Assembly: GCF_000773975.1 (NCBI RefSeq)
Contig: NZ_JRUQ01000016.1
Location: forward strand, 1-64,000
DNA: 64,000 nucleotides
Direction of reading: 5' to 3'
Origin: Erwinia typographi
GTDB taxonomy: Bacteria > Pseudomonadota > Gammaproteobacteria > Enterobacterales > Enterobacteriaceae
A model generated the notes under the pieces. The model saw nothing but the letters and a program-made list of their open reading frames with translations, did no database searches and was not told where the DNA came from. Each line of letters opens with the position of its first letter. The first letter of the stretch is position 1. The position numbers were made by a program, and so were the translations under genes. Positions 1 through 9,811 of the stretch are shown piece by piece.

Positions 1-22
1 GGAACTGCCAGGCATCAAATAA
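1..22 (+). CDS. 3' end of an unidentified gene (partial)
   Basis: One frame reads ELPGIK and then a TAA stop at 20-22. A strong hairpin terminator follows six bases later, so a plus-strand gene plausibly ends here. Only six residues are visible and I cannot name the gene. In E. coli the position next to mobA is held by mobB on the other strand, so the neighbourhood differs here. Confidence 0.3.
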
Positions 23-27
23 GTAAG

Positions 28-54
28 AAGGCCACCCGGAAGGGTGGCCTTTTT
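28..54. terminator. bidirectional rho-independent terminator
   Basis: A perfect 10-bp stem (AAGGCCACCC / GGGTGGCCTT) with a GGAA loop is followed by a T-run. It lies between the end of the upstream plus-strand gene and the convergent 3' end of mobA, and could serve both. Confidence 0.85.
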
Positions 55-85
55 GCGTTTTAAGCCTCCTGAATCCACAGGATAC

Positions 86-682
86 TCAGCGTTTTGTCTG
101 ATATGTCGCGAGATCTTCAGGCGTATTGATATTAATAAAAGTCTCAGCCTGCTCAAAACTGACGGCCACGCCTCCCATTTCCTTAAGGAAAAACATAAGC
201 TTGCGATCTCCACGTTGCAGATACGCAGCAAGCAGGGGAACCACGCTCCGGTGCATCAGGGCCAGCGTGGGATGATCCCGATCGACGCTGCGCACCCAGG
301 CTACTTTGGCCTCTCTTTTTCCCTGCCAAAGCTGCTCTACTAAGTTCTGCGGAAGAAAGGGCGTATCGCAGGAAGCAAATGCCGCCCATTCTGTCTCGCT
401 ATGCTGTAAAGCGGCCAGCATTCCTGCCAGCGGGCCAGCAAACCCGGAAAAGGTATCGGAGAAGACTTCACAACCGCTCTCGCGATAGCGTTCGCTATGA
501 CGATTGGCGCTGATAATGACCTTAGTAACCTGTGGCCGCAGGCGTGCCAGAACATGCTGATAAAGAGGCTTGCCGTTCAGCAAAACCAGGCCCTTATCCT
601 CACCGTTCATCCTTGAGCCTTTGCCGCCAGCGAGGATAACGCCCGTTATGTCCTCTGTTATAGGCTGTACTGGCTGATTCAT
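86..682 (-). CDS. mobA: molybdenum cofactor guanylyltransferase MobA
   Basis: MobA transfers GMP from GTP to molybdopterin, making the bis-MGD cofactor of molybdoenzymes in the cytoplasm. The N-terminus carries the nucleotidyltransferase signature [15 protein letters not shown], followed by a DTPF motif near the middle. I place the start at the ATG at 682 (protein [11 protein letters not shown]...), because a GAGGGG Shine-Dalgarno-like sequence lies just upstream and the E. coli protein begins at about this point. An in-frame ATG at 706 would add eight residues and has no ribosome site. The gene diverges from yihD. The partner mobB, adjacent in E. coli, is not seen downstream. Confidence 0.95.
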   Translation of the reverse strand: MNQPVQPITEDITGVILAGGKGSRMNGEDKGLVLLNGKPLYQHVLARLRPQVTKVIISANRHSERYRESGCEVFSDTFSGFAGPLAGMLAALQHSETEWAAFASCDTPFLPQNLVEQLWQGKREAKVAWVRSVDRDHPTLALMHRSVVPLLAAYLQRGDRKLMFFLKEMGGVAVSFEQAETFININTPEDLATYQTKR

Positions 683-760
683 GCGCCGCAATACCCCTCT
701 TTTCATATGGATTTAAAGCTGATAACCTGGCGTATTATTCTGACCACAAGGAGCCTTGCC

Positions 761-1030
761 ATGAAAAATCACCGTCTTAATGAACTGATCTCACTTTTGC
801 AGCCTGAGTGGCAAAAAGAGCCGGATCTCAATCTGATGCAATTTTTGCAGAAACTGGCCTCTGAGTCAGGTTTTACTGGCCCCCTCGGCGATCTAACTGA
901 TGATATCCTGATCTATCACCTCAAAATGCGGGGCGTGGACAAAAGTGAACAAATTCCGGGTATTAAAAAAGACTATGAAGAGGATTTTAAGACCGCTCTT
1001 CTTCGCGCCAGAGGGGTAATCAAAGATTAA
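761..1030 (+). CDS. yihD: YihD family small conserved protein
   Basis: This 89-residue protein closely matches E. coli YihD in length and sequence, including the segments [12 protein letters not shown] and the C-terminal [13 protein letters not shown]. Its molecular function is not established. The ATG at 761 is preceded by AAGGAGC. A longer reading from 707 adds 18 residues with no family counterpart. It lies between mobA (divergent) and srkA, the same place as in E. coli. Confidence 0.93.
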   Translation: MKNHRLNELISLLQPEWQKEPDLNLMQFLQKLASESGFTGPLGDLTDDILIYHLKMRGVDKSEQIPGIKKDYEEDFKTALLRARGVIKD

Positions 1031-1104
1031 ATCCCCGTTGCCATCCATGGCCGACCGCGTTTAGTGATATTCTTAACGGCTAATTCAAGCCTCGAGTATG
1101 CCGG

Positions 1105-2091
1105 ATGAAAGAACCTGCTTTTAACTTTCAACATTTACACCCTGACGCGATCCTTGATGCGCTGTGGGAAACCGGAATCCGCGTGGAGTCAGGCTTAACG
1201 GCGCTCAATAGCTATGAAAATCGGGTTTACCAGTTTTCCGACGAAGACAAAAAACGTTATGTGGTGAAGTTTTACCGCCCTCAGCGCTGGTCTCAACAGC
1301 AGATAGAAGAAGAGCATCAGTTCACCGCCGAGCTGCTGGCTGATGAGATTCCCGTGGCGGCACCTCTGCTTTTACATGGGAAAACGCTTCATCAGCATCA
1401 GGGTTACTGGTATACGGTTTTCCCAAGCCTGGGCGGCAGACAGTATGAAACCGATAATTACGAGCATCTGGAATGGGTAGGGCGATTTCTTGGGCGCATC
1501 CATCAGACCGGGCAAAAAAGCACTTTTAACGTCCGCCCTACAATTGGCCTGGAAGAGTACATCACCGAGCCGCTCCAGGTTCTTGAAGCCAGTGAATTAA
1601 TTCCGATCAAACTTAAGAGTGCTTTATTAGCCAGCGTCAGGCTGATAGGCACAACTTTACAAAAATGCTGGCATACTCAGTGGCAGCCGCTGCGGTTGCA
1701 TGGCGACTGTCATCCCGGGAATATTCTCTGGCGTGATGGTCCGCTGTTTGTTGATCTCGACGATGCCCGCAATGGCCCTGCCGTGCAGGATCTGTGGATG
1801 TTAGTGAATGGCGATATTCAGGAACAACGTCTGCAATGGGATATTCTGCTGGAGGCCTACGGTGAGTTCTGTGAGTTCGACACACACGAATTGTCACTGA
1901 TTGAACCTTTACGCGCTATGAGGATGGTTTATTATCTGGCGTGGGTCGTTCGCCGCTGGCAAGACCCTGCATTTCCAGCAAGTTTTCCGTGGATGACGGA
2001 TGAAGATTTCTGGCGCAGGCAAATTTCACTATTTAACGAGCAGGCCCGGTTGTTGCAGGAGCCCCCGCTACAGCTGACGCCCGCATTCTAA
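1105..2091 (+). CDS. srkA: stress response kinase SrkA (YihE/RdoA)
   Basis: SrkA is a Ser/Thr protein kinase of the aminoglycoside-phosphotransferase fold, linked in E. coli to the Cpx envelope-stress response and to countering MazEF-driven death. The 328-residue protein has the Brenner catalytic motif RLHGDCHPGNILW (catalytic Asp and Asn) and a following metal-binding FVDLDDA. The N-terminus (NFQHLHPDAILDAL, then GLTALNSYENRVYQF) matches the family start. It sits 54 bp upstream of dsbA, as in E. coli where the two are co-transcribed from a Cpx-regulated promoter. Confidence 0.96.
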   Translation: MKEPAFNFQHLHPDAILDALWETGIRVESGLTALNSYENRVYQFSDEDKKRYVVKFYRPQRWSQQQIEEEHQFTAELLADEIPVAAPLLLHGKTLHQHQGYWYTVFPSLGGRQYETDNYEHLEWVGRFLGRIHQTGQKSTFNVRPTIGLEEYITEPLQVLEASELIPIKLKSALLASVRLIGTTLQKCWHTQWQPLRLHGDCHPGNILWRDGPLFVDLDDARNGPAVQDLWMLVNGDIQEQRLQWDILLEAYGEFCEFDTHELSLIEPLRAMRMVYYLAWVVRRWQDPAFPASFPWMTDEDFWRRQISLFNEQARLLQEPPLQLTPAF

Positions 2092-2145
2092 GGCCGACCG
2101 TCTTTTCCGGTCCGCCCCTTTTTGCTGTTAGGAGAGAGTTTCACG

Positions 2146-2775
2146 ATGAAAAAGATTTGGTTTGCGTTAGTTGGTCTGGTTCTGGCCTTCAGCGCGTCGG
2201 CAGCCCAGTTTACGGATGGCCAGCAGTACGTGACGATGCAGAAGCCCGCCACTGGTGAACCACAGGTCCTTGAGTTCTTCTCGTTCTTCTGCCCACACTG
2301 CTATGAGTTCGAACGCGTCTGGCACGTTAGCGATACGGTGAAGAAAGGCCTGCCTGCCGACACTAAAGTCACCAAATACCACGTAGAGTTCCTGGGCGGC
2401 GACATGGGCAAAACGGTCACTCAGGCGTGGGCAGTCGCCATGGCGCTGGGTGTGGAAGAAAAAGTGACTCCCCCACTCTTTGATGGTATCCAGAAGACTC
2501 AGACCATCACCGATCCGGCAAGCCTGAAAGACGCTTTCGTTAAGGCGGCTGGAATCACTCCTGAGCAGTACGATGCGGCCTGGAACAGCTTTGTGGTGAA
2601 ATCCCTGGTTGCCCAGCAGGAAAAAGCGGCCCAGGATGTGGATCTGCGCGGCGTTCCGGCGATGTTTGTTAACGGCAAATATATGGTTAACAACGGCGGC
2701 CTGGATACCAGCTCGATGGACAACTATGTACAGCAATATGCCAACGTAGTGAAGTTCCTGCTGACGCAGAAGTGA
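2146..2775 (+). CDS. dsbA: periplasmic thiol:disulfide oxidoreductase DsbA
   Basis: DsbA introduces disulfide bonds into proteins entering the periplasm and is reoxidised by DsbB. The precursor has a signal peptide ending at ...FSASA (about residue 19). The thioredoxin-fold active site CPHC lies at residues 49-52 (30-33 of the mature protein), with the cis-proline loop GVPAMFVNG near the C-terminus. The ATG at 2146 follows a good Shine-Dalgarno (AGGAGAG). Length, 209 residues, is typical. A terminator hairpin follows. Confidence 0.98.
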   Translation: MKKIWFALVGLVLAFSASAAQFTDGQQYVTMQKPATGEPQVLEFFSFFCPHCYEFERVWHVSDTVKKGLPADTKVTKYHVEFLGGDMGKTVTQAWAVAMALGVEEKVTPPLFDGIQKTQTITDPASLKDAFVKAAGITPEQYDAAWNSFVVKSLVAQQEKAAQDVDLRGVPAMFVNGKYMVNNGGLDTSSMDNYVQQYANVVKFLLTQK

Positions 2776-2794
2776 TTCCACGTCATGTTGTCAT

Positions 2795-2824
2795 ACGCCG
2801 GCTGAATGCCGGCGTTATTGTTTT
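2795..2824 (+). terminator. rho-independent terminator after dsbA
   Basis: An 8-bp perfect stem (ACGCCGGC / GCCGGCGT) with a TGAAT loop is followed by a T-rich run ending TTGTTTT. It closes the srkA-dsbA unit. Confidence 0.8.
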
Positions 2825-3197
2825 AAGGCTACGCTGGCGTAGATGACCAAATAATTACGCTGGGAAGCGCCTGATCCAGAGGGATAGATCCTGTGCGATT
2901 GCCCGAAGGAATAATTAATATCCACATAAAATCAATTGCGTATGCCCTGCGTCATCGTAAGAATATTTTTGTTAACTTAATGAAATTGTTGAATTTTTAA
3001 TATTAAAGAAATATTATATTCTGTTTGTGCAAATAGATTAGCAATTTTACGCACAAAGTTATCCACAGTTTGTTGTTGCGTCACCTCCCGCAAATTTAGC
3101 CGCCCGCTGAAGTTTATCCCTCAGGTTATTTCATCTTTATGGCTCAGCTGTGGCATCCTTAGCCTATTGAAAAAACCAACGAAGAACGTGACGACTT
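2825..3197. other. gene-free region upstream of polA
   Basis: No coding sequence is visible in about 370 bp. E. coli carries yihF and yihG between dsbA and polA; both are absent here. The middle part is AT-rich and probably holds the polA promoter. A consensus DnaA box lies at 3059-3067. Confidence 0.6.
3059..3067 (+). promoter_or_regulatory. consensus DnaA box upstream of polA
   Basis: TTATCCACA is an exact match to the high-affinity DnaA box and lies about 130 bp before the polA start. DnaA has been reported to stimulate polA expression in E. coli, so a regulatory role is plausible. A 9-mer can also occur by chance. Confidence 0.6.
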
Positions 3198-5984
3198 ATG
3201 GCACAGATTGCAGAAAACCCGCTAATTTTGGTAGATGGCTCCTCTTACCTTTATCGCGCTTACCACGCGTTCCCTCCGCTGACGAACAGCGCGGGCGAGC
3301 CTACTGGGGCGATGTATGGCGTGCTGAATATGTTGCGCAGCCTGCTGCTGCAATATAAGCCCAGCCATGTGGCCGTGGTTTTTGATGCCAAGGGCAAAAC
3401 CTTTCGCGATGAGCTTTTTGAGCATTACAAATCCCACCGTCCTCCTATGCCGGACGATCTGCGGTCGCAGATCGAGCCGCTGCATAATATGGTCAAAGCA
3501 ATGGGGCTGCCGCTGCTGGCGGTAAGCGGCGTGGAAGCGGACGACGTTATCGGTACGCTTGCGCTTGAGGCCGGTAAAAAAGGGCTGCCGGTATTAATCA
3601 GCACCGGTGATAAAGATATGGCCCAGCTGGTAACGCCCGATATCACGCTTATTAATACCATGAATAACGCTATTCTTGGTCCGGATGAGGTCGTGGAAAA
3701 ATACGGTATTCCCCCGGATTTAATCATCGATTTCCTGGCGCTAATGGGCGACTCATCCGATAACATTCCCGGCGTGCCGGGCGTGGGTGAGAAAACGGCC
3801 CAGGCCCTGCTGCAAGGGTTAGGCGGGATTAACGCTATCTATGAAAATCTGGATAAGGTCGCTGGCCTGACGTTCCGCGGGGCGAAAACGATGGCCGCGA
3901 AGCTGGAGGAAAATAAAGAACTCGCTTTCCTCTCATATCAGCTGGCCACCATAAAAACGGACGTGGAGCTGGAATTGACGTGTGAGCAGTTGACCGTCAA
4001 TGAGCCCGCCGTTGCAGAGCTGCTGGCCATGTTCCGTCAGTATGAATTCAAACGGTGGATCGCCGATCTGGAAGAAGGGAAATGGCTTCAGGGGAAAAAG
4101 AGCAATCCTGCGGCGCAAAAAGCGCTGGTCGGGCAGGTTGAAGAGCAGGTGGAAGCAACCAGCACGCTGTCTGCTGACGGCTACGTCACCATTCTGGATG
4201 AAGAGACGTTTGAACGCTGGCTGAAGAAATTACAAGACAGCCCGCTGTTTGCTTTCGATCTGGAAACGGATTCGCTGGATACCCTCAGCGCCAAGATTGT
4301 CGGCCTCTCTTTTGCCGTGGAGCCAGGCGAAGCGGCTTACCTTCCCGTGGCTCATGACTACCTGGATGCGCCAGACCAGCTGGACCGCAACAGCGTGTTA
4401 GCGCGTCTTAAGCCCCTGCTGGAGGACCCGAAGCTGCTGAAGGTCGGCCAGAACCTGAAATACGACCGTGGCGTGCTCAAGAACTACGACATCGAGCTGG
4501 CGGGCATTAAATTCGATACCATGCTGGAGTCTTATGCGCTGAACAGCGTGGTAGGGCGCCATGATATGGATACGCTGGCTTCGCGCTGGCTGAATCATAA
4601 AACCGTCTCCTTTGAAGACATTGCCGGCAAGGGCAAAAAGCAGCTGACCTTCAACCAGATCGATTTGGAACAGGCGGCGCACTATGCGGCTGAAGATGCT
4701 GATGTCACTTTGCAGCTGCATCTGAAGATGTGGCCCAAGCTTGCGAAGGAGACGGGGCCAAAGCAGGTATTCGAAAATATTGAAATGCCGCTGCTCACGG
4801 TTATTTCCCGCATTGAGCGCAACGGCGTGCTGATCGATCGGGACATTCTGGCCGAACACTCGAAGGAGCTGACCGTTCGCCTGGCTGAGCTGGAGCAAAA
4901 GGCGCATGAGCTGGCTGGCGAGCCGTTCAACCTCTCCTCGCCTAAACAGCTGCAAACTATTCTCTTTGAAAAGCAGGGCATTAAGCCTACCAAAAAAACG
5001 CCGGGCGGCGCGCCATCAACCAGCGAAGAAGTGCTGGCCGAGCTGGCGCTGGACTATCCGCTGCCTAAGGTGATTCTGGAGAACCGCGGTCTGGCGAAGC
5101 TCAAGTCAACCTATACCGATAAGCTACCGCTGATGATTAATCCTGTCACCGGGCGAGTGCACACCTCCTATCATCAGGCGGTTACCGCGACGGGGCGACT
5201 CTCCTCGACGGACCCAAACCTGCAAAATATTCCGGTGAGAAATGAAGAGGGGCGCCGTATCCGTCAGGCGTTCATTGCCGCCAAAGACCACAAGATTGTG
5301 GCGGCGGACTACTCGCAGATTGAGCTGCGCATTATGGCGCATCTTTCGCAGGACAAAGGCTTGCTGAGCGCGTTTGCTGAAGGCAAGGATATTCACCGGG
5401 CAACGGCCGCCGAAGTGTTCGGGATGGCGCTGGACAAGGTGACCAGCGAGCAGCGTCGCAGCGCGAAAGCAATTAACTTCGGCCTGATCTACGGCATGAG
5501 CGCCTTTGGCCTGTCCCGACAGCTGAACATTGGCGCCGGTGAGGCAAAAAGGTATATGGACCTGTATTTCGAGCGCTACCCTGGCGTGCTTGAGTATATG
5601 GAAAGCACGCGCCAGCAGGCTGCGGAGAAGGGCTATGTCTCGACGCTGGACGGCCGACGCCTCTATTTGCCGGACATCAACGCCAGCAATGCAATACGCC
5701 GTAAGGCGGCTGAACGGGCGGCGATCAATGCGCCGATGCAGGGCACGGCTGCCGATATTATCAAAAAAGCGATGATTGCCGTCGATGGCTGGCTGACGCC
5801 ACAAGCCTCGACAGACGTGAAGATGATTATGCAGGTGCACGATGAACTGGTTTTTGAAGTGAAAGCGTCTGAAGTGGAGGCGGCAACGGTAAAAATTCGC
5901 GAGCTGATGGAGAACAGCATGAAGCTGGACGTGCCGCTACAGGTCGACATTGGCGTTGGCGATAACTGGGAGCAGGCTCACTAA
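3198..5984 (+). CDS. polA: DNA polymerase I
   Basis: Pol I fills gaps during repair and removes RNA primers from Okazaki fragments. All three domains are present in 928 residues, the same length as the E. coli enzyme. The 5' nuclease covers about 1-320. The 3'-5' exonuclease has its metal ligands in FAFDLETDS (Asp354, Glu356). The family A polymerase domain has ADYSQIELR (Asp704), the O-helix region [14 protein letters not shown], and VHDELVFE (Asp882). The start [22 protein letters not shown] aligns with the family. It stands alone, with spf RNA downstream as in E. coli. Confidence 0.99.
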   Translation: MAQIAENPLILVDGSSYLYRAYHAFPPLTNSAGEPTGAMYGVLNMLRSLLLQYKPSHVAVVFDAKGKTFRDELFEHYKSHRPPMPDDLRSQIEPLHNMVKAMGLPLLAVSGVEADDVIGTLALEAGKKGLPVLISTGDKDMAQLVTPDITLINTMNNAILGPDEVVEKYGIPPDLIIDFLALMGDSSDNIPGVPGVGEKTAQALLQGLGGINAIYENLDKVAGLTFRGAKTMAAKLEENKELAFLSYQLATIKTDVELELTCEQLTVNEPAVAELLAMFRQYEFKRWIADLEEGKWLQGKKSNPAAQKALVGQVEEQVEATSTLSADGYVTILDEETFERWLKKLQDSPLFAFDLETDSLDTLSAKIVGLSFAVEPGEAAYLPVAHDYLDAPDQLDRNSVLARLKPLLEDPKLLKVGQNLKYDRGVLKNYDIELAGIKFDTMLESYALNSVVGRHDMDTLASRWLNHKTVSFEDIAGKGKKQLTFNQIDLEQAAHYAAEDADVTLQLHLKMWPKLAKETGPKQVFENIEMPLLTVISRIERNGVLIDRDILAEHSKELTVRLAELEQKAHELAGEPFNLSSPKQLQTILFEKQGIKPTKKTPGGAPSTSEEVLAELALDYPLPKVILENRGLAKLKSTYTDKLPLMINPVTGRVHTSYHQAVTATGRLSSTDPNLQNIPVRNEEGRRIRQAFIAAKDHKIVAADYSQIELRIMAHLSQDKGLLSAFAEGKDIHRATAAEVFGMALDKVTSEQRRSAKAINFGLIYGMSAFGLSRQLNIGAGEAKRYMDLYFERYPGVLEYMESTRQQAAEKGYVSTLDGRRLYLPDINASNAIRRKAAERAAINAPMQGTAADIIKKAMIAVDGWLTPQASTDVKMIMQVHDELVFEVKASEVEAATVKIRELMENSMKLDVPLQVDIGVGDNWEQAH

Positions 5985-6003
5985 CGTCGCAGCTGGCAGC
6001 GGA

Positions 6004-6039
6004 TGGGACTGATTTTATAGCGAATTCAGTCTCATTTTT
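6004..6039 (+). terminator. probable polA terminator
   Basis: A stem of nine pairs (TGGGACTGA / TCAGTCTCA, one G-T pair) with a 13-base AT-rich loop is followed by five T residues. It lies 20 bp after the polA stop. Confidence 0.65.
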
Positions 6040-6261
6040 CAGCCATAAGAAAATGCTTTGTTTAATCGGTTCAGCCTCAGGATATGCGGCAATCCCGCAC
6101 GGAATTTCACCTAACCGCCTCACCTGAAAGCATTTTTTCTGTAATTTAGCTACAGGCAGAATCGTTTTATGTGACCTGAGTTGGATAACACGCGGTGTTT
6201 TATGAAAATTAACTACAAAAAACCCTTTTGAGGGCCGAAAAAATCATGTAGAGTTTGAGTT

Positions 6262-6369
6262 GTAGGGTACAGAGGTAAGATGTTCTATCTTTCAGACCTT
6301 TTACTTCACGTAATCGGATTTGGCTGAATATTTAGCCGCCCCAGTCTTATGACTGGGGCGTTTTTTATT
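6262..6369 (+). ncRNA. spf: Spot 42 small regulatory RNA
   Basis: The sequence from GTAGGGTACAGAGGTAAG to the terminator is almost identical to E. coli Spot 42 (109 nt there, about 108 here). It ends in the hairpin CGCCCCAGTC / GACTGGGGCG followed by a T-run. Spot 42 is an Hfq-dependent RNA that base-pairs with mRNAs such as galK and many secondary-metabolism transcripts; in E. coli its transcription is repressed by CRP-cAMP. Its position between polA and yihA is conserved. Confidence 0.97.
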
Positions 6370-6416
6370 GGGCGCCAGTCAGGCCCGAAGGCCCTTCAAT
6401 CCCATTTGGCGGGCTG

Positions 6417-7037
6417 TTATTCCTCGGTCGCTGGCGGCAGTGCGCTAAACCAGCTATCGAGCTGATCGCGCAGCTTATCAACGCCGATTTTCTTCAGGGA
6501 AGAGAACATTTCTACCCGAACCTCGCCAACAAATTCTTTCGTCGCTTCGCGCACGGCGTTTAGCTGCGCCTTACGCGCGCCGGAAGCCAGCTTGTCAGCT
6601 TTAGTTAACAGTACCAGCACCTCGATGCCGCTTTGCACGGCCCACTGAATCATCTGCTGATCCAAATCCTTCAGCGGATGACGAATATCCATCAGCACCA
6701 CCAGGCCTTTCAGGCACTCGCGCATTTGCAGATATTCAGCCAGCGCCTTTTGCCATTTCAACTTCATCTCTTCAGGCACTTCCGCGTAGCCATAGCCCGG
6801 TAGATCGACCAGACGATAGCCTTCGGCTACCTGAAAAAGGTTAATCAGCTGCGTGCGTCCGGGCGTTTTACTGGTGCGAGCCAGGCTTTTCTGATTGGTC
6901 AGCGTATTGAGCGCGCTGGATTTTCCTGCATTGGAGCGACCGGCAAACGCAACTTCAAGACCGGTATCGGCTGGAAGGTGACGAATGTCAGGGGCACTGG
7001 TGACAAAATGAGTAACGTGATAATTCCAGCCAGACAA
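6417..7037 (-). CDS. yihA: ribosome biogenesis GTPase EngB (YihA/YsxC)
   Basis: An essential P-loop GTPase needed for assembly of the large ribosomal subunit. G motifs are visible: G1 [10 protein letters not shown]2/switch [11 protein letters not shown]3 DLPGYGYA, G4 TKAD, G5 SSLKK. At 206 residues the length is normal. No in-frame ATG is available at the right place. The frame opens with TTG ([19 protein letters not shown]), and a GGAG ribosome site lies about ten bases upstream, so I take TTG as the start. Convergent with spf. Confidence 0.95.
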   Translation of the reverse strand: MSGWNYHVTHFVTSAPDIRHLPADTGLEVAFAGRSNAGKSSALNTLTNQKSLARTSKTPGRTQLINLFQVAEGYRLVDLPGYGYAEVPEEMKLKWQKALAEYLQMRECLKGLVVLMDIRHPLKDLDQQMIQWAVQSGIEVLVLLTKADKLASGARKAQLNAVREATKEFVGEVRVEMFSSLKKIGVDKLRDQLDSWFSALPPATEE

Positions 7038-7293
7038 AATAAAAACTCCAGATATAAGGTCAATTGCGCTGAGTATACCCTGTATAGAATGAAAGCGCCC
7101 AACCGACCTTTTTTGCTGTTCCGGTTTTGTAAGAGATTGGCTATTAATTTTGCCAGCACTTTCCTCTTTTTTAATCAGGGATGAAACTATAAATCATTTT
7201 ATAACAATTGGTTGGGTGATTTTCGTGCCTGAGGTGAGCAAGTTTGTTCTCCAGGCTACCTTGTGAGTTTGACCATTTAGTCTAAAGTAGTTG

Positions 7294-7524
7294 CCAGAGC
7301 CAGGAGGGTTCTCTTCAGGAAGAAGCGCTCAGGGGCATCAGGCGATGCGGAGCAGGGAAGGAATGGCGTTGGGAGTCAACGCATCAGGGAAAGGATTGAG
7401 CTCAGGACGAGACTCTCAGGCAAAGGAAAACCGGGATGTTGCATGCCAAAAAGGATGCTGATTAAGTTAGTCCTTCTGCGGAAGGTGCGAAAAAAGGCGA
7501 CAGGGTGACCTGCCGCCTTTTTTC
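7294..7524 (+). ncRNA. csrC: CsrC small RNA, antagonist of CsrA
   Basis: The stretch between yihA and yihI holds no convincing ORF but carries 13 GGA motifs, most in AGGA/GGGA contexts typical of CsrA-binding loops. It ends in a strong terminator (AAAAAAGGCGACAGG / CCTGCCGCCTTTTTTC) nearly identical to that of E. coli csrC, which occupies the same locus. CsrC titrates CsrA and is under BarA/UvrY control in E. coli. The 5' end is estimated from a possible promoter (TTGTGA, 16-bp spacer, TAAAGT) and may be off by some bases. Confidence 0.88.
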
Positions 7525-7592
7525 TTCGTCTGCTTTCTGCTAGATTCCGCCGCAATTCTATACTGAATATAAATCGTCTGAGAGCAGAAATC

Positions 7593-8126
7593 ATGAAGCA
7601 ACCCGCACGCGCGCCCCAGGATAAGAAACCGGCAGCAAAAACCAAGCGTAAATCGCGCGACGAAGTCAACGCGGAAGCTCGCGATCGTAAGCGTGAAAAA
7701 AAACATCGCGGTAATGCTTCCGGCAGCCGGGCGAATCCCGTCGCCGCCAGCCAGAAAAGCAGCGGCAGCACGGCAAGCAAAGATCCGCGCATTGGCAGCA
7801 AAAAAGCGATAGCGCTGGGCCCGGTCGCGGCTGAGACTCAGTCCGTTAAAAAGACCGCTAAGGTAGCCAGGCCAGCGGAAGAGAAAAAGAGTCGCCTGTC
7901 GCCTGAAGAGGAACTGGCGAAGCTGGAAAACGACCAGCGTCTGGATGCGCTGCTGGATCGGCTGGAAAAAGGAGAGACTCTGCCTGCGGAAGACCAGGCC
8001 TGGCTTGACCAGACTCTTGACCGCATCGACGTTCTGATGGAACAGCTGGGCATTGCGCTGGACGACGACGTTGAGGATGAGCAGGCGGAAGAAGATATGT
8101 ATCGTCTGCTGAAAGGCGGCCAGTAG
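7593..8126 (+). CDS. yihI: Der GTPase-activating protein YihI
   Basis: YihI stimulates the GTPase Der (EngA) and so modulates 50S ribosome assembly. The N-terminal half (about 1-65) is strongly basic and low-complexity ([26 protein letters not shown]). The C-terminal half is acidic and helical ([26 protein letters not shown], then an acidic tail). At 177 residues it is slightly longer than E. coli YihI, the extra length being in the Ala/Ser/Lys-rich linker. CsrC lies just upstream. Confidence 0.93.
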   Translation: MKQPARAPQDKKPAAKTKRKSRDEVNAEARDRKREKKHRGNASGSRANPVAASQKSSGSTASKDPRIGSKKAIALGPVAAETQSVKKTAKVARPAEEKKSRLSPEEELAKLENDQRLDALLDRLEKGETLPAEDQAWLDQTLDRIDVLMEQLGIALDDDVEDEQAEEDMYRLLKGGQ

Positions 8127-8199
8127 TCTTCCCTGCTTTGCTGGGTAAAATTGAGGTGGCGCAAACTTGCGCTGCCCATTCCTGAGGGTTTCTCTGCGA

Positions 8200-8400
8200 A
8201 TGAATTGGCTTGGATCAATTTTCGTGCTGATTCTGCTCTGCAGCCTGGGCCGGTTATTCGTTAAACTACGTCGTCTTTCGCGGCTGAAAGCCCGACTGCA
8301 CCGAGCGACCGTCCGCCAGCCTTTCAGGCATTCTCCTCTCACCCGACGGCCGGCATCCAGACGCCCATCCAGGAGTGAACGATATGACGCAGAGGATTGA
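8200..8400 (+). CDS. possible small membrane protein overlapping hemN
   Basis: From the ATG at 8200 a 66-residue frame begins with a hydrophobic segment (MNWLGSIFVLILLCSLGRL) and continues with an arginine-rich tail. It overlaps the first codons of hemN. GAGG lies about 11 bases upstream. The N-terminus looks like a genuine membrane anchor, but the tail shows little family character. It could be a translated upstream ORF, a decayed gene, or spurious. I do not recognise it. Confidence 0.3.
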   Translation: MNWLGSIFVLILLCSLGRLFVKLRRLSRLKARLHRATVRQPFRHSPLTRRPASRRPSRSERYDAED

Positions 8401-9751
8401 ATGGGATCAGCATCTGATCCAGAAGTACAACATCTCCGGTCCCCGCTATACCTCCTATCCGACCGCGCTGGAGTTCTCCGGGCAGTATGACGAGGCGGCC
8501 TTTCTGCAGGCGGCAAACCGCTATCCCGATCGGCCTCTGTCCCTTTATATCCACATTCCTTTCTGCCATCGCCTTTGCTACTTCTGCGGTTGCAATAAGG
8601 TCGTCACGCGTCAGCAGCATAAAGCGGATGCGTATCTGGATGCGCTGGCGGTGGAAATTCAGGCCCGCGCAGCGCTGTTTCGTGGCCGAACGGTTAGCCA
8701 GATGCATTGGGGCGGCGGCACGCCGACCTATTTGAATAAAAGCCAGATCACCCGGCTGATGGATCTCCTGCGCCAGTCTTTCTCGTTCAGCGAGGGGGCG
8801 GAAATGTCGATTGAGGTCGATCCGCGAGAGATTGCGTTGGATGTGCTGGATCATTTGCGCGCGGCAGGCTTCAACCGCCTGAGCATGGGCGTACAGGATT
8901 TCAACAAGCAGGTGCAGGAGAAGGTCAATCGCGTCCAGGATGAACAGACCATCGTCGATCTTATTGCGCGGGCTCGCCGGGTTGGTTTTGCTTCAATCAG
9001 CCTCGATCTTATTTATGGTCTGCCGATGCAAACGCCGGAGAGTTTTGCTTTCACCCTGAAGAAAGTCATCGCGCTTAACCCGGACCGGCTGAGCGTGTTT
9101 AACTATGCGCACATGCCTGCCTTATTTGCCGCTCAGCGCAAAATCAAAGAGGCAGATTTACCTTCCGCCCAGCAGAAAATGGATATTCTGCAACAGTCCA
9201 TCGCCATGCTGACGGGAGAAGGCTATCAGTTTATCGGTATGGATCATTTTGCCCGTCCCGATGATGAACTGGCTATCGCCCAGCGGGAAGGGAAGCTGCA
9301 CCGTAATTTCCAGGGCTACACCACGCAGGGCGACAGCGATCTGCTGGGAATGGGCGTTTCAGCCATCAGCATGATCGGTGACAGCTATGCACAGAATGAA
9401 AAAGAGCTTAAAGCCTGGTATGCCGCAGTGGCGGAGAGACAACGGGCATTATGGCGCGGCGTGAAGCTGTCTGCCGATGATTGCCTGCGTCGCGACGTGA
9501 TTAAAGCGCTGATGTGTAATTTCTCACTGAATTTTGCTGACTTCGATACCAGGGAGCAGACCTTTAGCGACTATTTTGCCGACGATCTGGCCCTGCTGGC
9601 GCCATTTATTAAGGATGGGCTGGTGGAACGGCACGAGAAGGGCCTTCAGGTGACCGCTAAGGGCCGTTTGCTGGTCAGGAATGTCTGTATGTGCTTTGAC
9701 GTCTACCTGCGGCAGAAGGCGCGTATGCAGCAATTCTCGCGGGCGATTTAA
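8384..9751 (+). CDS. hemN: oxygen-independent coproporphyrinogen III oxidase HemN
   Basis: A radical SAM enzyme that decarboxylates coproporphyrinogen III in anaerobic haem synthesis. The [4Fe-4S] motif appears as CHRLCYFCGC, preceded by YIHIPF. The GGGTP SAM-binding motif and the family C-terminal segment MCFDVYLRQKARMQQFSRAI are present. The ATG at 8384 is preferred because AGGAG sits eight bases before it; the GTG at 8375 overlaps that ribosome site. In E. coli glnG follows hemN; here an 11-kb erythritol island intervenes. Confidence 0.97.
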   Translation: MTQRIEWDQHLIQKYNISGPRYTSYPTALEFSGQYDEAAFLQAANRYPDRPLSLYIHIPFCHRLCYFCGCNKVVTRQQHKADAYLDALAVEIQARAALFRGRTVSQMHWGGGTPTYLNKSQITRLMDLLRQSFSFSEGAEMSIEVDPREIALDVLDHLRAAGFNRLSMGVQDFNKQVQEKVNRVQDEQTIVDLIARARRVGFASISLDLIYGLPMQTPESFAFTLKKVIALNPDRLSVFNYAHMPALFAAQRKIKEADLPSAQQKMDILQQSIAMLTGEGYQFIGMDHFARPDDELAIAQREGKLHRNFQGYTTQGDSDLLGMGVSAISMIGDSYAQNEKELKAWYAAVAERQRALWRGVKLSADDCLRRDVIKALMCNFSLNFADFDTREQTFSDYFADDLALLAPFIKDGLVERHEKGLQVTAKGRLLVRNVCMCFDVYLRQKARMQQFSRAI

Positions 9752-9811
9752 TCCCTCGGCGCTTGCCCCGTTGGTGGGCGAGTCGCCCGAAGGCAATACC
9801 GGAGAAAAGGG

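Noticed and set aside
6168-6192. possible CRP site upstream of Spot 42 (TGTGA half-site)
   Set aside because: Only one half matches the consensus; the other half is poor. CRP control is likely from E. coli but I cannot place the site.
7467-8516. 349-codon minus-strand ORF across csrC, yihI and hemN start
   Set aside because: It is antisense to well-supported yihI and to the CsrC terminator, its composition is low-complexity Arg/Phe, and no family pattern is visible.
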